A stretch of 37,268 nt of DNA from the IMG/VR virus record IMGVR_UViG_3300023220_000597, positions 1 to 37,268 of that record. One strand, 5' to 3'. This stretch comes from a virus. The translations under genes and the position numbers were made by a program. Below the pieces are notes generated by a model. It was given only the letters and a program-made list of their open reading frames with translations, made no database searches and was not told where the DNA came from. This document shows positions 10,056-16,848 of the stretch, piece after piece (position 1 is the first letter of the stretch; each line of letters begins with the position of its first letter).

Positions 10056-10084
10056 TAGACAATATTTTATATATATGGTATATA
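10056..10084 (+). promoter_or_regulatory. Sigma70-like promoter before the accessory virion genes
   Basis: TAGACA at 10056-10061 and TATATA at 10079-10084, separated by 17 bases. The start point would fall near 10091, about 20 bases before ATG 10111. This argues that the more upstream in-frame start at 10075 is not used. A small inverted repeat (ATTGT/ACAAT) overlaps the -35 box. Confidence 0.5.
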
Positions 10085-10110
10085 GGATAAATTTAAGAAG
10101 AGGTTTTATA

Positions 10111-10398
10111 ATGACCGGATTTCCTGATATAGTTGTTAATGAAGATGTTTGGACCGATATCACCACGGCAGTTTCAGTTGCGGATGGTGTTTCATTACTG
10201 ATTTCTAATGTTTCAGTATCTAAGAAAAAACCCGTCGCGCGTGTTGAGGTTGATACGTCGGCTCCTGATGTTCCAATCGACAGGGGTGAGCCTGTCCAGC
10301 CGGGTCAGCAAGTAACAGCAAAGCCGGGTGTTGGCGAAAAAATATTTGCCACATCGGAAAGTGGTGCCGTTCGATTATTCGTTCAGCCTGTGTCTTAA
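10111..10398 (+). CDS. Small beta-rich hypothetical protein
   Basis: A 95-residue protein starting at ATG 10111 behind an AAGAGG site. It looks like a small all-beta virion accessory: short alternating hydrophobic strands, a middle Pro/Asp/Gln-rich stretch (VQPGQQV) and a C-terminal strand. No family recognised. It begins a run of four compact genes downstream of the fibre and lysozyme-like genes, which suggests a minor tail or fibre-associated protein. Confidence 0.6.
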   Translation: MTGFPDIVVNEDVWTDITTAVSVADGVSLLISNVSVSKKKPVARVEVDTSAPDVPIDRGEPVQPGQQVTAKPGVGEKIFATSESGAVRLFVQPVS

Positions 10399-10415
10399 TT
10401 TTTTAGGAATTTTTT

Positions 10416-10943
10416 ATGTCAAATGTCATTAAATCAATGAATGGAAGTGTCCCCGGCGATAATCTATTTGGCGGAAGTTTTGATGTTCAGGATGTAACAA
10501 CTGTAACGACCAAGATTGTTATCCCCGGCACTGGGGTATTCACGCAATTAACCAATGATGGTGCTGGTACTCTAACAAATAATTTATTTGCTCCTATCGG
10601 TATTACAGAGTTATGGGATGAGGTAAATGATGAGTTTGATTTTAGCCAGCTAAAGCTTGGGGATATAATACATATTCGTGCTGATATTGATGTTATTACC
10701 GCTAACCCAAATACACAAGTTGAATTGCGGTTAGAGGCTGGTATTGGTGTGTTTGCGTTTTCCATAAGTTGGGACAATCAGTTTTATGGTGCTGCGGGGA
10801 CATTTCCACTGGTTCGTTCATCTTTCATAACAATGCAGACCACAACAATTTTGACCGGCAAAGCTGAATTTCAACTAAAAGCGGATAAGGCATGTACTGT
10901 TCAAGTTAATGGCTGGAATTATTTCATCCTGCGAAGAGGATAA
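10416..10943 (+). CDS. Beta-sandwich-like hypothetical virion protein
   Basis: A 175-residue protein, ATG at 10416. It is composed almost entirely of predicted strands with Thr/Val/Asn-rich turns and no helices or signal peptide. Its N-terminal half has repeated Gly-Thr-Gly and Asn/Asp turns like jelly-roll fibre tips and head fibres; its C-terminal half has the pattern KAEFQLKADKACTVQVNGW, resembling a carbohydrate-binding or TNF-like tip. Position after the fibre gene supports a structural or receptor-binding accessory role. Family not recognised. Confidence 0.6.
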   Translation: MSNVIKSMNGSVPGDNLFGGSFDVQDVTTVTTKIVIPGTGVFTQLTNDGAGTLTNNLFAPIGITELWDEVNDEFDFSQLKLGDIIHIRADIDVITANPNTQVELRLEAGIGVFAFSISWDNQFYGAAGTFPLVRSSFITMQTTTILTGKAEFQLKADKACTVQVNGWNYFILRRG

Positions 10944-10966
10944 ATTTATTAATGGAGATTAATTAA

Positions 10967-11257
10967 ATGTCATTTGAAGCGGAAGAAAAAGCAAGTCTTG
11001 TTGCCGGGAATACGTTTTCAAACTTCTTTCCGTTTCGTGGATCTGGTGAAAGAAATTTTGAGGTTGAGGCATCAGGCACGTTCGTTGGGACGTTAACCGT
11101 GCAGCAAAGAAGCGTTGACGGCGGAGTTATTGATCTTGAGGATTTCACCACCACATTTTCGCGCAAAGGTGAAAGCGTGGGGTCGTTTGATATCAGGATT
11201 GGTTTCAAGACGGGTAATTTTACTTCTGGTCAGGCAGATGTGGTGATTAGGCGATGA
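10967..11257 (+). CDS. Small beta-rich hypothetical protein
   Basis: A 96-residue protein with a good GGAG ribosome site. The sequence alternates strands (FEVEASGTFVGTLTVQQRS, FDIRIGFKTGNF) and ends in VVIRR. This looks like a short Ig-like/beta-sandwich module of the type found in phage head and tail accessory proteins. Its stop overlaps the ATG of the 46-residue ORF that follows (ATGA). Function unknown. Confidence 0.6.
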   Translation: MSFEAEEKASLVAGNTFSNFFPFRGSGERNFEVEASGTFVGTLTVQQRSVDGGVIDLEDFTTTFSRKGESVGSFDIRIGFKTGNFTSGQADVVIRR

Positions 11258-11394
11258 AAAATTCAGGTACAATGACTGACCAAGAAAAAGAAAACTTAAA
11301 GGCCCCGGAGACGATGAAAACGCGCTTTCAATCTTGGTGGCTTTCTTTTTGTTTTAAGCGCGGATGGAAAAAAAGAGGTAGAACAGATGGTTAA
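11254..11394 (+). CDS. 46-residue basic hypothetical protein
   Basis: A short ORF that fills the gap between two confident genes, starting with an ATGA overlap and ending 8 bases inside the next gene. It has an acidic N-terminal half and a basic, aromatic C-terminal half (SWWLSFCFKRGWKKR) that could touch membrane or nucleic acid. The coupling at both ends is the main reason to accept it. No family recognised. Confidence 0.45.
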   Translation: MKNSGTMTDQEKENLKAPETMKTRFQSWWLSFCFKRGWKKRGRTDG

Positions 11395-11950
11395 ATTTAA
11401 TAATTTTAAGATGTTGGCGGCGCAGTGGTTCCGTTTGTTAATTGCTCATGCGGTCAGGCCGTTTTTGCTTATTGAAGGCACTGGCGCATATCTCAGCGGT
11501 GCAACCTCCCCGGAAGCGCGGCTTTCTGCCAAGGTTTTACGGGCCAATGGCGATATTGAAGAACTTGGCATAATCAGCACTAAGCTGGTGACGAATGCCT
11601 TTGTGAATGATGTTGTTGATAATCTTATTGCTGAAGGTGCGGCGTTTGGTGATTATAAGTTTCACGGTATGGGTACCGGCGCTGTTGCCGAAAATGTGAC
11701 TGATACCGCACTTGGAACACCCGTTGAAACTAGAGCATCGGGAACACAGGTAGAGGGCGCAAGTGCTAATATTTATAGGTCTGTTGGAACCATCACCGCT
11801 ACAGCTTCAAGGGCTATCACGGAACATGGGCTTTTCAATGTCGTGACCGTTGGCACATTAATGGATCGTTCGGTTTTCACGGTGATTAACCTCGCCAATA
11901 ATGACGCAATCCAATTCACTTATGAAATTACATTTCCATCTGGAGGATAA
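11387..11950 (+). CDS. Conserved phage virion structural protein (tail-associated)
   Basis: A 187-residue protein. The central part has the order F-H-G-x-G-T-G...D-T-A-L-G-T-P-V...T-R...A-N-I-Y-R-S-V-G-T-I...A-I-T-E-H-G-L-F, a pattern I recognise from a widespread phage structural protein usually found beside tail fibre genes. It is beta-rich and lacks a signal peptide. Start at ATG 11387 behind an AAGAGG site; the next gene starts five bases after its stop. It is probably a tail or baseplate-like accessory; the precise location in the virion cannot be read from sequence. Confidence 0.7.
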   Translation: MVKFNNFKMLAAQWFRLLIAHAVRPFLLIEGTGAYLSGATSPEARLSAKVLRANGDIEELGIISTKLVTNAFVNDVVDNLIAEGAAFGDYKFHGMGTGAVAENVTDTALGTPVETRASGTQVEGASANIYRSVGTITATASRAITEHGLFNVVTVGTLMDRSVFTVINLANNDAIQFTYEITFPSGG

Positions 11951-11954
11951 TTAA

Positions 11955-12173
11955 ATGGCTGAAACAGAATTAGCGAAAACCACAAGACGAAAAACTATGC
12001 TTGATGCAAGAGAAAAAATAACTCGACAAAAAGCTGCGGCTATTGCTGCGTTACAAAACCTTAAAACGAGCTATGCTGAACTTATGGCGTCGGTTCCAAT
12101 CGATGGCAGCGAATTAGAAGTCGAAGCACATAAACAGCAATCAATTATAGATATTAACGCTATATTGATATAG
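11955..12173 (+). CDS. Small coiled-coil hypothetical protein
   Basis: A 72-residue, almost fully helical protein with heptad-like spacing (REKITRQKAAAIAALQNLKTSYAEL), charged N-terminus and hydrophobic C-terminus. It lies between the conserved structural protein and the repeat-bearing adhesin-like protein with gaps of 4 and 8 bases, so it is clearly in the same operon. It may be a connector or chaperone; no family recognised. Confidence 0.6.
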   Translation: MAETELAKTTRRKTMLDAREKITRQKAAAIAALQNLKTSYAELMASVPIDGSELEVEAHKQQSIIDINAILI

Positions 12174-12181
12174 GTCTTTAA

Positions 12182-13402
12182 ATGGCCACCGAATATCTAA
12201 ATCCACAACAGGCCGATACCGGCAGTGCACAAACTGATACGTTGACAATTTCAAGCTATGTTGTCCCGGCAGGAAGTGACAAGAAGATTATTGTTGCTGT
12301 TTTTTATGAAGATAGCGGAACCGTGGCCGATATCACCGACCTTAAATTTGATGGTACATCTATGGTTCTGGTTGATACCGGGTTTGGTGATGGGTCAAGT
12401 TTTGATAACAAGGTCACTCAATTTGAACTTGACATGGGATTGACAACACCTACGGGCGATATAGTCCTGACTATGGCCGCTAACACTAATCACTTAATGC
12501 TTCTTGCCATAACTGTAACTGAACTAGAACAGCAAGCGAAGGAAGCCTCTGTTAATGCAGGGAACGGTAGTACAAATGCGATTAGTGCATCCATAACCAC
12601 TATAACGAATAATGCAATTATAATAAGTTCTGGGTTATTTGGATCAAACGCGGCCATAGACGTGACGGGTACAGATCATGTTCTTATATCCCAGTTTAAT
12701 GTGGGTGGGGGAAGTGGAGCTTTGGGTGCTGGGCGTGTAGAAGCAGGATCCGCGGGAAGTCATGGTCCTCTTGGTTGGGATAAAACCGGTTCCAACTCCA
12801 GAATGGCTCTTGTTTTGGCAGCATATGAGGCAGTGACAGCGGGGGGCACCACATTTTTTCAGACAAACACAGGCTCTTTAACCCCATCCGGGATCATTTC
12901 AAAACAAATTGATAAACCTCTCGTGGGATCTGTAACACCCACCGGTATCATTACCAAGGTGGTTTCGACTATCTTTGGTGGTTCGTCTACACCGTCCGGT
13001 ATCCTGTCAACGCAATTGGTGGCCTTGCGTACCGTTTCCGGAAGTCTCACGCCGGCCGGGGATCTAATAAAATTGATCAATAAGAACATGGACGGCTCAA
13101 GCACACCTTCAGGGGCAATCCAAAAGAACATAAGTAAGTTGCTTGCTGGAAGTATGACGCCGAGCGCTGCCTTGCAAAAACGTATTGAAAAAGTTCTTGA
13201 TGGATCACTGACGCCAACAGGAACCGTAATCACTGCCGTTGTTATTCTGGTTCAGCTTGCCGGACAAGTCATTATGAGCGGGTCACTTGCCACGCTCTTT
13301 ATTGCCGGAGTAGCTGGGGTGTCGAAATTTCTTGGCAAAATTTTGAAGCCAATTTTGCGGCCGATACTGAAAAAGATTTTGAAAAGCCATGAAGATGAAT
13401 GA
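12182..13402 (+). CDS. Repeat-bearing adhesin-like virion protein
   Basis: A 406-residue protein. Residues 1 to about 215 are beta-rich. Residues 231 to about 350 are seven tandem units, each opening G-S-x-T-P and followed by a hydrophobic/basic helix-like segment; units start at G231, 249, 267, 287, 305, 323 and 341. The period is 18 residues except for one unit of 20. The C-terminus (about 355-406) is hydrophobic and then strongly basic (KFLGKILKPILRPILKKILK), which could be a membrane-active amphipathic helix. The GSLTPSG-type 18-mer is familiar from phage tail-region and environmental proteins, but I know of no assigned function. Likely a virion accessory or adhesin; last gene before the lysis cassette. 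Confidence 0.65.
   Translation: MATEYLNPQQADTGSAQTDTLTISSYVVPAGSDKKIIVAVFYEDSGTVADITDLKFDGTSMVLVDTGFGDGSSFDNKVTQFELDMGLTTPTGDIVLTMAANTNHLMLLAITVTELEQQAKEASVNAGNGSTNAISASITTITNNAIIISSGLFGSNAAIDVTGTDHVLISQFNVGGGSGALGAGRVEAGSAGSHGPLGWDKTGSNSRMALVLAAYEAVTAGGTTFFQTNTGSLTPSGIISKQIDKPLVGSVTPTGIITKVVSTIFGGSSTPSGILSTQLVALRTVSGSLTPAGDLIKLINKNMDGSSTPSGAIQKNISKLLAGSMTPSAALQKRIEKVLDGSLTPTGTVITAVVILVQLAGQVIMSGSLATLFIAGVAGVSKFLGKILKPILRPILKKILKSHEDE
12872..13240 (+). repeat. Seven tandem 54-nt (18-residue) repeats inside the adhesin-like gene
   Basis: In-frame repeat encoding G-S-x-T-P-(S/T/A)-G-x-(I/L)-x-(K/T)-x-(I/V) units. Nucleotide identity between units is modest while the protein pattern is kept. 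This points to old duplication under protein-level selection, not recent slippage. One unit is lengthened by two residues. Confidence 0.8.
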
Positions 13403-13489
13403 GTGTTTAAAAAAAATAGTGCAAGTGTGTGTTTTTGCTGATATGGTTGCCGGGCAATAAAAATATTTAACTCCATTTAGGATTTTATC

Positions 13490-13663
13490 ATGGCCAAATT
13501 TAAGGAATATTTAAAAATGCCTTCCACATGGCGGGGTATCTTTGCCCTTTTGGGTGTTGTTGGTGTTTCTTTTATGCCAGAGCAAAAAGAGGCGGTTATC
13601 ACTGTTGTTGTGGCGGCGCTTGGTCTTTATGAAGCATTTAGAAACGAGGAAAAAGATGTCTAA
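13490..13663 (+). CDS. Small holin-like membrane protein
   Basis: A 57-residue ORF, ATG at 13490 with an AGGA site upstream. A basic N-terminus (KFKEYLKMPSTWRG) precedes two hydrophobic segments, about 17-30 (IFALLGVVGVSFM) and 36-50 (AVITVVVAALGLYEAF), with a short charged turn and a charged C-terminus. This hairpin topology matches small phage holins or membrane accessory proteins. It overlaps the start of the lipoprotein gene by 8 bases, placing it in the lysis cassette. Confidence 0.65.
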   Translation: MAKFKEYLKMPSTWRGIFALLGVVGVSFMPEQKEAVITVVVAALGLYEAFRNEEKDV

Positions 13664-14033
13664 AATATGTAGATCAATTTGTTTTTGCATGATCGGGATG
13701 GTCATGCTTTTAGTATCCGGTTGCGCTGGCGCGGTGCCGTGGAATAAACAAAATTATGCTGGGCTTGAAGAATGGTCGGTTGAATATGCCGTACCGGACG
13801 ATCGGCAAGGCATTGAACGTGTCCATTATATCAATGGTAAAGAGGCGGCCGCTTCTGAAATCAAGATCGCGCTTAGTGACGGGACAATACTTAACTTTGC
13901 AGGTGACGGAATAATGGCTTTTCAGGGTCAAGCCCTTAGAGCTGATGTTGAGCGAGCGGTTAGTGAGCAGCTTGGCGAGGTTGGTCCGGGTGTCATTGAC
14001 GCAATTATCAACGCTATTATTAGGCCTGACTAA
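13656..14033 (+). CDS. Lipoprotein, possible spanin-like lysis protein
   Basis: A 125-residue protein, ATG at 13656 overlapping the holin-like stop. Residues 1-23 are a lipoprotein signal: basic residues, a hydrophobic core (FCMIGMVMLLV) and a lipobox ending S-G-C23. The mature part is small and mixed, ending in a hydrophobic helix (GVIDAIINAIIRP). Gene order holin-like, lipoprotein, then second holin-like suggests outer-membrane lysis (spanin-like), but the mature sequence is not a classical Rz1. It could also be a lysogenic conversion lipoprotein. Its stop overlaps the next ATG (TAATG). Confidence 0.6.
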   Translation: MSKICRSICFCMIGMVMLLVSGCAGAVPWNKQNYAGLEEWSVEYAVPDDRQGIERVHYINGKEAAASEIKIALSDGTILNFAGDGIMAFQGQALRADVERAVSEQLGEVGPGVIDAIINAIIRPD

Positions 14034-14185
14034 TGAGAAAGCCAAGACGACCAAGAATACCAAAGCGCACCGGGGGCACGGGAGAGGGCAAGGGTGGTGC
14101 AGACAAACCATCCTTGCCGGAGCGCCCGGACTTGCCAGAAAAACCGACCATGCCCACGCTTCCTGAAAAACCAATTTCGCCGTAG
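14033..14185 (+). CDS. 50-residue Pro/Lys-rich peptide
   Basis: ATG at 14033 within the lipoprotein stop (TAATG). The N-terminal part is Arg/Lys/Gly-rich; the C-terminal part has spaced Pro-Glu-(R/K)-Pro motifs (PERPDLPEKP, then TLPEKPISP). Proline-rich mature segments are typical of Rz1-type spanins, but no signal sequence is visible, so that reading is weak. Translational coupling supports it being expressed. Confidence 0.45.
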   Translation: MRKPRRPRIPKRTGGTGEGKGGADKPSLPERPDLPEKPTMPTLPEKPISP

Positions 14186-14243
14186 ACGCTGGAATATTAG
14201 AAGATAATCATTTATTTATAAATTAGTAGAGTTAGGGGTTACA

Positions 14244-14504
14244 ATGTTTCAATCAATATTGGAAAGTGCTGATATGATAACGGAAAAGGTTGGTAATCTT
14301 ACGGGCGCAATGGCGTTTGTTCTCAGCGGTATGTCAATTGTTAGCTCTTACAATCAATGGCTGGATCATTTTGATCAACATGGTACGGCTTACGGTTTTT
14401 TTGTATCGGCCTTTGTGGCCTTGGTCCATTTTGTTTTTAAGTGGCTTCATTACCGCCGAAAGATGAAAAGTGATGCGCTTGACAGATTAAAGAATAAAAG
14501 GTAG
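14244..14504 (+). CDS. Holin (two-TM, class II-like)
   Basis: An 86-residue protein with AGGGG upstream of ATG 14244. Two hydrophobic segments, about 20-37 (AMAFVLSGMSIVSSY) and 50-67 (YGFFVSAFVALVHFVFKW), are joined by a polar loop. A strongly basic C-terminal tail (HYRRKMKSDALDRLKNKR) would be cytoplasmic. This is the layout of class II holins, which release or activate the endolysin at lysis time. It is the last gene of the late operon, with a terminator 60 bases downstream. Confidence 0.7.
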   Translation: MFQSILESADMITEKVGNLTGAMAFVLSGMSIVSSYNQWLDHFDQHGTAYGFFVSAFVALVHFVFKWLHYRRKMKSDALDRLKNKR

Positions 14505-14564
14505 AGTAATTTTATTGAGATTGTAGCTCCCTTTTTGTATCTAATTTACTCCCCCTGAAACTAT

Positions 14565-14596
14565 AAAGCCCCGGTTCGCGTTCCGGGGCTTTTTTA
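14565..14596 (+). terminator. Intrinsic terminator, late operon
   Basis: Perfect 10-bp stem AAAGCCCCGG / CCGGGGCTTT with an 8-base loop and a T-run on the + strand; the A-run on the other side means it can also stop minus-strand transcripts arriving from 14624. Confidence 0.92.
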
Positions 14597-14623
14597 TAGC
14601 TCGGTTTAAACCGGCGTATAGTG

Positions 14624-14866
14624 TTAAATATTTAGTAATCTAATTGCATCCAAAATTGACTTATCATTTGCTCCGTCTGGATTTTGATTTTTATATCTTC
14701 TCAATTCACCTTCTACTGCCTCTGCATATTTGGTGACGGCTTTCATTTTTTCCAGTATGTCTTGCATCCATTCCGCACCCGGTACATGCTCATAACAGCC
14801 GCTTTCATTTATTATAAACCGCCATCCCTTGTATGGGACCATATGAATTGGTGATATAATTTTCAT
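14624..14866 (-). CDS. Small hypothetical protein
   Basis: An 80-residue protein. The N-terminal half contains MVPYKGWRFIINE and an aromatic/acidic stretch; the C-terminal half is helical and charged (MKAVTKYAEAVEGELRRYK). It overlaps the upstream minus gene by four bases (ATGA), so the two form an operon. No family recognised; position at an operon facing the late genes suggests an accessory or early function. Confidence 0.6.
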   Translation of the reverse strand: MKIISPIHMVPYKGWRFIINESGCYEHVPGAEWMQDILEKMKAVTKYAEAVEGELRRYKNQNPDGANDKSILDAIRLLNI

Positions 14867-15126
14867 AATATTCTACCTTGCCAAGCTTGGTACATTCTCT
14901 TCCACCAAGGTTGCGCGTGAAATGCAGCAATTCCGTCACTTAGATACTTATTTTGTGCTGCAAACGTCTTATGAACGCGTCTTTCGTTCTCTGATGGCGT
15001 GATAACTCTAGGGTCTGGCAGTGTATCGCCGTAAGCCCCGAGCTTCATTGCAATTACGTCAAATTCATCATGCGGTTGTTTTGATTGCTCACATAAAAAT
15101 TTAACTGTTTCTTCTACTATATGCAT
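14863..15126 (-). CDS. Small hypothetical protein
   Basis: An 87-residue soluble protein starting with MHIVEETVKFLCEQ behind a GGAAAGGGAAA ribosome site. It has an acidic helix, a middle TPSENERRVHKTF segment and an aromatic C-terminus (PWWKRMYQAW). No family recognised. It is first gene leftward from the 15127-15247 divergent control region and is followed by a coupled 80-residue gene. Confidence 0.6.
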   Translation of the reverse strand: MHIVEETVKFLCEQSKQPHDEFDVIAMKLGAYGDTLPDPRVITPSENERRVHKTFAAQNKYLSDGIAAFHAQPWWKRMYQAWQGRIL

Positions 15127-15247
15127 TGTTTCCCTTTCCGTTGCCCCGTGGGGCGTAAAGTAATTTCAAATTGTTGTTGACTTAATTTGTAATATTACAT
15201 AAACTGATTTCAATTACAATAGCTAATTATGAAACAAGGTAAAATAA
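15127..15247. promoter_or_regulatory. Divergent promoter region with palindromic operator
   Basis: Rightward promoter: TTGACT at 15177-15182, 17-base spacer, TAAACT at 15200-15205. Leftward promoter: TTGTAA (complement of 15214-15219), 17-base spacer, AATATT at 15191-15196. A perfect 12-bp palindrome TGTAATATTACA (15188-15199) fills the spacer of one and overlaps the -10 of the other, so one bound dimer could close both. CAAATT (15167-15172) and AATTTG (15184-15189) form a second inverted pair around the rightward -35. GCCCC/GGGGC at 15143-15154 forms a short stem in the leftward leader. Confidence 0.55.
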
Positions 15248-15775
15248 ATGGAGAATACGCTATTAGGATATGTGCAAGATAGGTCAAATTTAAAAATGAC
15301 CGCCGCCGATCAGATAGACCTTTTAATAGATCATGGTGTTAAAAAAAGTAGAATTTACGAACAGCATGAGGGGCTAGAGGAAGCAATTAATTCTTGTCGT
15401 GAAGGTTTAACGCTGGTTGTTTGGTCGGGTGCTGTATTAGGTGCTGAGCCGACCTATAACAAAGTGGTTGAGATGCTTGAAGAGCAAGGTGCATTCTTAA
15501 GACTATTACATAAACCGATTGATGTTGATTGTAAGGCGGGTGCTGCGGTGCTTCAAGGCCATAAGGATATAAAGGCCGCAAATAGCGGTAATGGCGAGTG
15601 TAAGGGCCGTAAATTGGATATAACACCTGATCGGGCCAAGCTAATCAAGAAATACGTGCAAGAGGGGCGGACGCAAGCGGAAGCGGCCAAATACTTCAAT
15701 GCATCAACCCGCGCCGTGAGCTACATTATGAATGATAAATACTTTGTTAATCAGAAAAAGGGGAAAAAGAAATGA
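15248..15775 (+). CDS. Serine-resolvase-derived protein with HTH, active site lost
   Basis: A 175-residue protein. Residues 3 to about 105 follow the resolvase/invertase catalytic fold: L-G-Y8 opening, a helix with D21-Q22, E-L-I-like middle, R-E-G-L-T-L-V-V-W59, V-V-E-M-L-E-E-Q-G, then I-D-V-D with a trailing A-A-V-L. Residues about 124-165 form the resolvase-type HTH (ITPDRAKLIKKYVQEGRTQAEAAKYFNAS...). The nucleophile region is disturbed (Y-V-Q-D-R-S in place of Y-A-R-V-S). The usual V-V-x-R-L-D-R-L-G-R is W-S60-G-A-V-L-G-A66, so the catalytic Arg/Asp residues are absent. It is therefore probably a DNA-binding regulator or partner, not an active recombinase. Its stop overlaps the ATG of the Topo VI-A-like gene (ATGA). 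Confidence 0.75.
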   Translation: MENTLLGYVQDRSNLKMTAADQIDLLIDHGVKKSRIYEQHEGLEEAINSCREGLTLVVWSGAVLGAEPTYNKVVEMLEEQGAFLRLLHKPIDVDCKAGAAVLQGHKDIKAANSGNGECKGRKLDITPDRAKLIKKYVQEGRTQAEAAKYFNASTRAVSYIMNDKYFVNQKKGKKK

Positions 15776-16800
15776 ACTATGAATTTACAATGCCTAAAAC
15801 CACCGGGCCTTTACACGAGCGGAGAGAAAGCCGTGTAATGCTGGCTGAAGCTATCGAAGAAATGTCGAATGATACTGGGTACAAGTTTGGGCCTCGTGGT
15901 TGGGCATATTACGCTGAAGGGCTTGGGCTTATAACCAAGGGTGAATTTGCTAGATTTGAAAAACTTCTTACTGATATGCGTAAGGCTGGCGAACTAGACC
16001 CTAACGTAATTGAGGCTGATGTTTCAAGGATTGCAACCACGGTACATGATTATGAAGCTAGTAGCTATGAACCTGAAGGATTTGCTCGTTATGCCGTTGA
16101 CCAAATCAAACCAGAATTGGAAAGTTGGGCTAACAGTTTCCATGAAATTGGCTATTGGGATAATTTAGATTATTACGTGGAAATGATCGTAGAGAAAAAA
16201 GACCTTTTACAAATTTTTCAAGATACTGCTAATCGTCACAAGGTTCGCATTACAAACGGAAAAGGCGACACAGATATTCATTCCCGTTTAGCGATACTGG
16301 AACGATTTCGTGACCATTCCTATGAAGGTAGACGGCCAATTTTATTGGCGATTGGCGACCATGACCCAAAAGGATTGGATATTGTTACTGGTCTAAAACG
16401 CACCCTAATGTCTTGTGTTAATTTAAAAGGGTTGGAATGGGACGATCCAGATTTCGACGTTGTTAATATCGGCCTAACTGCCGACCAAATTAATGAAATG
16501 GGGTTAATGAAAATCCCTAACCTAGAGACTGGTGGCGGTAAAGATTTGGCTGACCGAAAACATGCAGATCATTATAAGCCATACGTTCAGGACTACATTA
16601 ACACCCACGGTGTCTGGAAGGTTGAGGCCAACGCTCTGGTGAGTAATCCTGATGGTGCTATTCAATTATTTGAAGATGCTCTGTCTGAATTTATTCCAAA
16701 CGACCATTGGATAGATCGAAGGGAAGAAAACTCTGAAGGCCGAAGCGCGGTAAGGGAAGAAATTGAACAACTTATGAAAACTTGGACTTTTAATGATTAA
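15772..16800 (+). CDS. Spo11/Topo VI-A-like TOPRIM protein (Mini-A type)
   Basis: A 342-residue protein. Residues 38-75 match the winged-helix 5Y-CAP region of Topo VI-A/Spo11: G-P-R42-G-W-A-Y46-Y47, then GLITKGEFARFEKLLTDMR, with Y47 the likely DNA-cleaving tyrosine. Residues about 135-220 match the TOPRIM domain: V-E141-K-K, then ITNGKGD, then L-A-I-G-D196-H-D198-P-K-G201-L-D-I, the metal-binding Glu and Asp-x-Asp. Topo VI-A works with a GHKL ATPase B subunit; none is encoded here. Stand-alone A-like proteins of mobile elements have been described as Mini-A; their role is not settled. Expected activity would be double-strand DNA cleavage or strand passage at a target. Coupled to the resolvase-derived gene upstream. 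Confidence 0.75.
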   Translation: MNYEFTMPKTTGPLHERRESRVMLAEAIEEMSNDTGYKFGPRGWAYYAEGLGLITKGEFARFEKLLTDMRKAGELDPNVIEADVSRIATTVHDYEASSYEPEGFARYAVDQIKPELESWANSFHEIGYWDNLDYYVEMIVEKKDLLQIFQDTANRHKVRITNGKGDTDIHSRLAILERFRDHSYEGRRPILLAIGDHDPKGLDIVTGLKRTLMSCVNLKGLEWDDPDFDVVNIGLTADQINEMGLMKIPNLETGGGKDLADRKHADHYKPYVQDYINTHGVWKVEANALVSNPDGAIQLFEDALSEFIPNDHWIDRREENSEGRSAVREEIEQLMKTWTFND

Positions 16801-16848
16801 TAATATTTCAAAACTAAGGACGTTACTACACGTTAGTGAGGAAAAGTG

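Noticed and set aside
10075-10110. Longer start for the 10111 gene
   Set aside because: It falls inside a TAGACA/TATATA promoter; ATG 10111 has its own ribosome site.
7143-13402. Diversity-generating retroelement, as in BPP-1
   Set aside because: No reverse transcriptase ORF and no template/variable repeat pair could be seen near the fibre or repeat-bearing genes.
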